From Ruminococcus sp. (GTDB lineage Bacteria > Bacillota > Clostridia > Oscillospirales > Ruminococcaceae), in contig SVNW01000036.1 in the NCBI GenBank assembly GCA_015066745.1, positions 1-35,429 on the forward strand: a stretch of DNA of 35,429 bases. The letters are read 5' to 3'. This document shows positions 34,803 through 35,429 of this stretch, piece after piece. A model generated the notes under the pieces. It was given only the letters and a program-made list of their open reading frames with translations. It was not told the DNA's origin and ran no database searches. The first letter of the stretch is position 1, and each line of letters starts with the position of its first letter. The position numbers were made by a program, and so were the translations under genes.

Positions 34803-34847
34803 CAGTAAAACTCTGATGTGAAAACATCGGAGTTTTTTTATTGCAAT
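34803..34847 (+). repeat. tRNA-fMet terminator direct repeat, copy 3 (contains a terminator)
   Basis: Differs from copies 1 and 2 at two loop bases and starts one base later. It keeps the hairpin and T-run but has no downstream -10 box. It presumably ends the TfoX-N transcript. Confidence 0.75.
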
Positions 34848-34902
34848 AATCAGCAAGAAAAAAGAACAAAAACAAAAATAAATATATAATATAATCATCA
34901 AC

Positions 34903-34941
34903 AAACCCCGTATTTGATACCAAAATTCAAATACGGGGTTT
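34903..34941 (-). terminator. terminator of duplicated unknown gene, copy 2
   Basis: A 15-bp stem (34903-34917 with 34927-34941), near-identical to 28583-28621. T-tracts are weaker on the minus strand here. Confidence 0.65.
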
Positions 34942-34956
34942 TATGTTTTGTAAATA

Positions 34957-35283
34957 TTAAACTTTAAGATTTAAAATATCTCTGTAAGCATATTCAGTAT
35001 TTTGTGAAAAAATATTGTTTATGTCATTACCTTTTGTGATCTTTGTACCTTCAGAAGAAACATTCAGAGATTTCTTCAGCATTTCAAGTCCGGCGTCTGA
35101 TATTTGTATGGAGTCCGCTCTTTTTTCTTTGTTACGGCTTGCAACAAACTCCGATGCTCTTTTTACATCACCTTTTGGAATATTTATAGCACAGGCTTTA
35201 TTTTTTTCGATAAGTGCTTTTTCTGTAGGCTGACTTGTAAGATAATTTAGTTCAGCTTTCGAAATATTTGTAAGTATCTGCAT
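34957..35283 (-). CDS. unknown 108-residue protein, copy 2 of a duplicated gene
   Basis: Close paralogue of 28637-28948: the first ~74 residues differ only at single positions (for example E for A at residue 21, I for V in the VQISD motif). A five-residue insertion (TKGND-type) precedes the conserved NIFSQNTEYAYR ending. The AGGAG site and the bases up to about 35308 are also shared with copy 1. No function is recognised. Purifying conservation of both reading frames suggests both copies are, or recently were, expressed. Confidence 0.7.
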   Translation of the reverse strand: MQILTNISKAELNYLTSQPTEKALIEKNKACAINIPKGDVKRASEFVASRNKEKRADSIQISDAGLEMLKKSLNVSSEGTKITKGNDINNIFSQNTEYAYRDILNLKV

Positions 35284-35429
35284 AAAACCAACTCCTATTT
35301 ACATAAAAATAGCCTTGAGCAAAACTCATAAGCCACGTAAAATCGTTGTTTTTTAAACAAAAAAATTTTTTTATCACTATAGAAACAACCAGCTATTTAT
35401 GTTATAATATAAATAGACGAAATTCACAA
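35284..35429. other. right-edge AT-rich region with a possible outward promoter
   Basis: No gene is visible. TATAAT at 35403-35408 on the plus strand, with a weak -35, suggests that a gene starts beyond the window edge. Confidence 0.35.

Overview
The window comes from a low-GC, Gram-positive, fibre-degrading Clostridia member, most likely a Ruminococcus close to R. flavefaciens. The main evidence is a six-module secreted xylanase (GH11-CBM22-GH10-dockerin-CBM22-CE4) with an Asn-rich linker and a Ruminococcus-type dockerin. Strong AGGAGG ribosome binding sites, frequent GTG/TTG starts and a single-polypeptide 1239-residue PurL fit this. Species assignment is inference.

Left part (1-16 kb) is mostly housekeeping. 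An AraC regulator (239-1018) converges on a minus-strand run read as der, plsY, gpsA, a degenerate GGDEF protein and a flavin reductase-like protein. Upstream, also on the minus strand, are rpmF with its DUF177 partner, a small P-loop protein, pgi, a DacF-like protein whose three catalytic motifs are all altered, and an HPr-like protein without the phosphorylatable histidine. Divergent from HPr are mtaB and purL on the plus strand.

Middle part (16-27 kb) is a xylan locus: a probable SGNH esterase, a single-domain secreted GH10 xylanase, a 635-bp AT-rich regulatory gap and the large multi-domain xylanase. A convergent LysR regulator, a small BofC-like membrane protein and a class A penicillin-binding protein follow.

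The gap between the PBP gene and initiator tRNA-fMet (27.0-27.6 kb) holds the most exciting element. A 35-residue hydrophobic peptide gene on the minus strand and a ~78-nt small RNA on the plus strand converge on a shared bidirectional terminator. Each has a good promoter, and the RNA carries short direct repeats that make it complementary to the peptide's Shine-Dalgarno edge and start codon. This is the architecture of a par/Fst-like type I toxin-antitoxin module.

Right part (27.7-35.4 kb) is accessory. A 46-bp sequence made of the tRNA-fMet CCA end plus its terminator recurs at 34.3 kb and, slightly altered, at 34.8 kb, separating cassette-like blocks: a YD-repeat protein, a duplicated ~105-residue unknown gene, an IS110 remnant, a broken Dam-type methylase, a GC-richer lipoprotein/two-component block with its own candidate operators, and an orphan TfoX-N protein. 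The region looks like a decayed, layered integration hotspot next to tRNA-fMet. No integrase is visible in the window.
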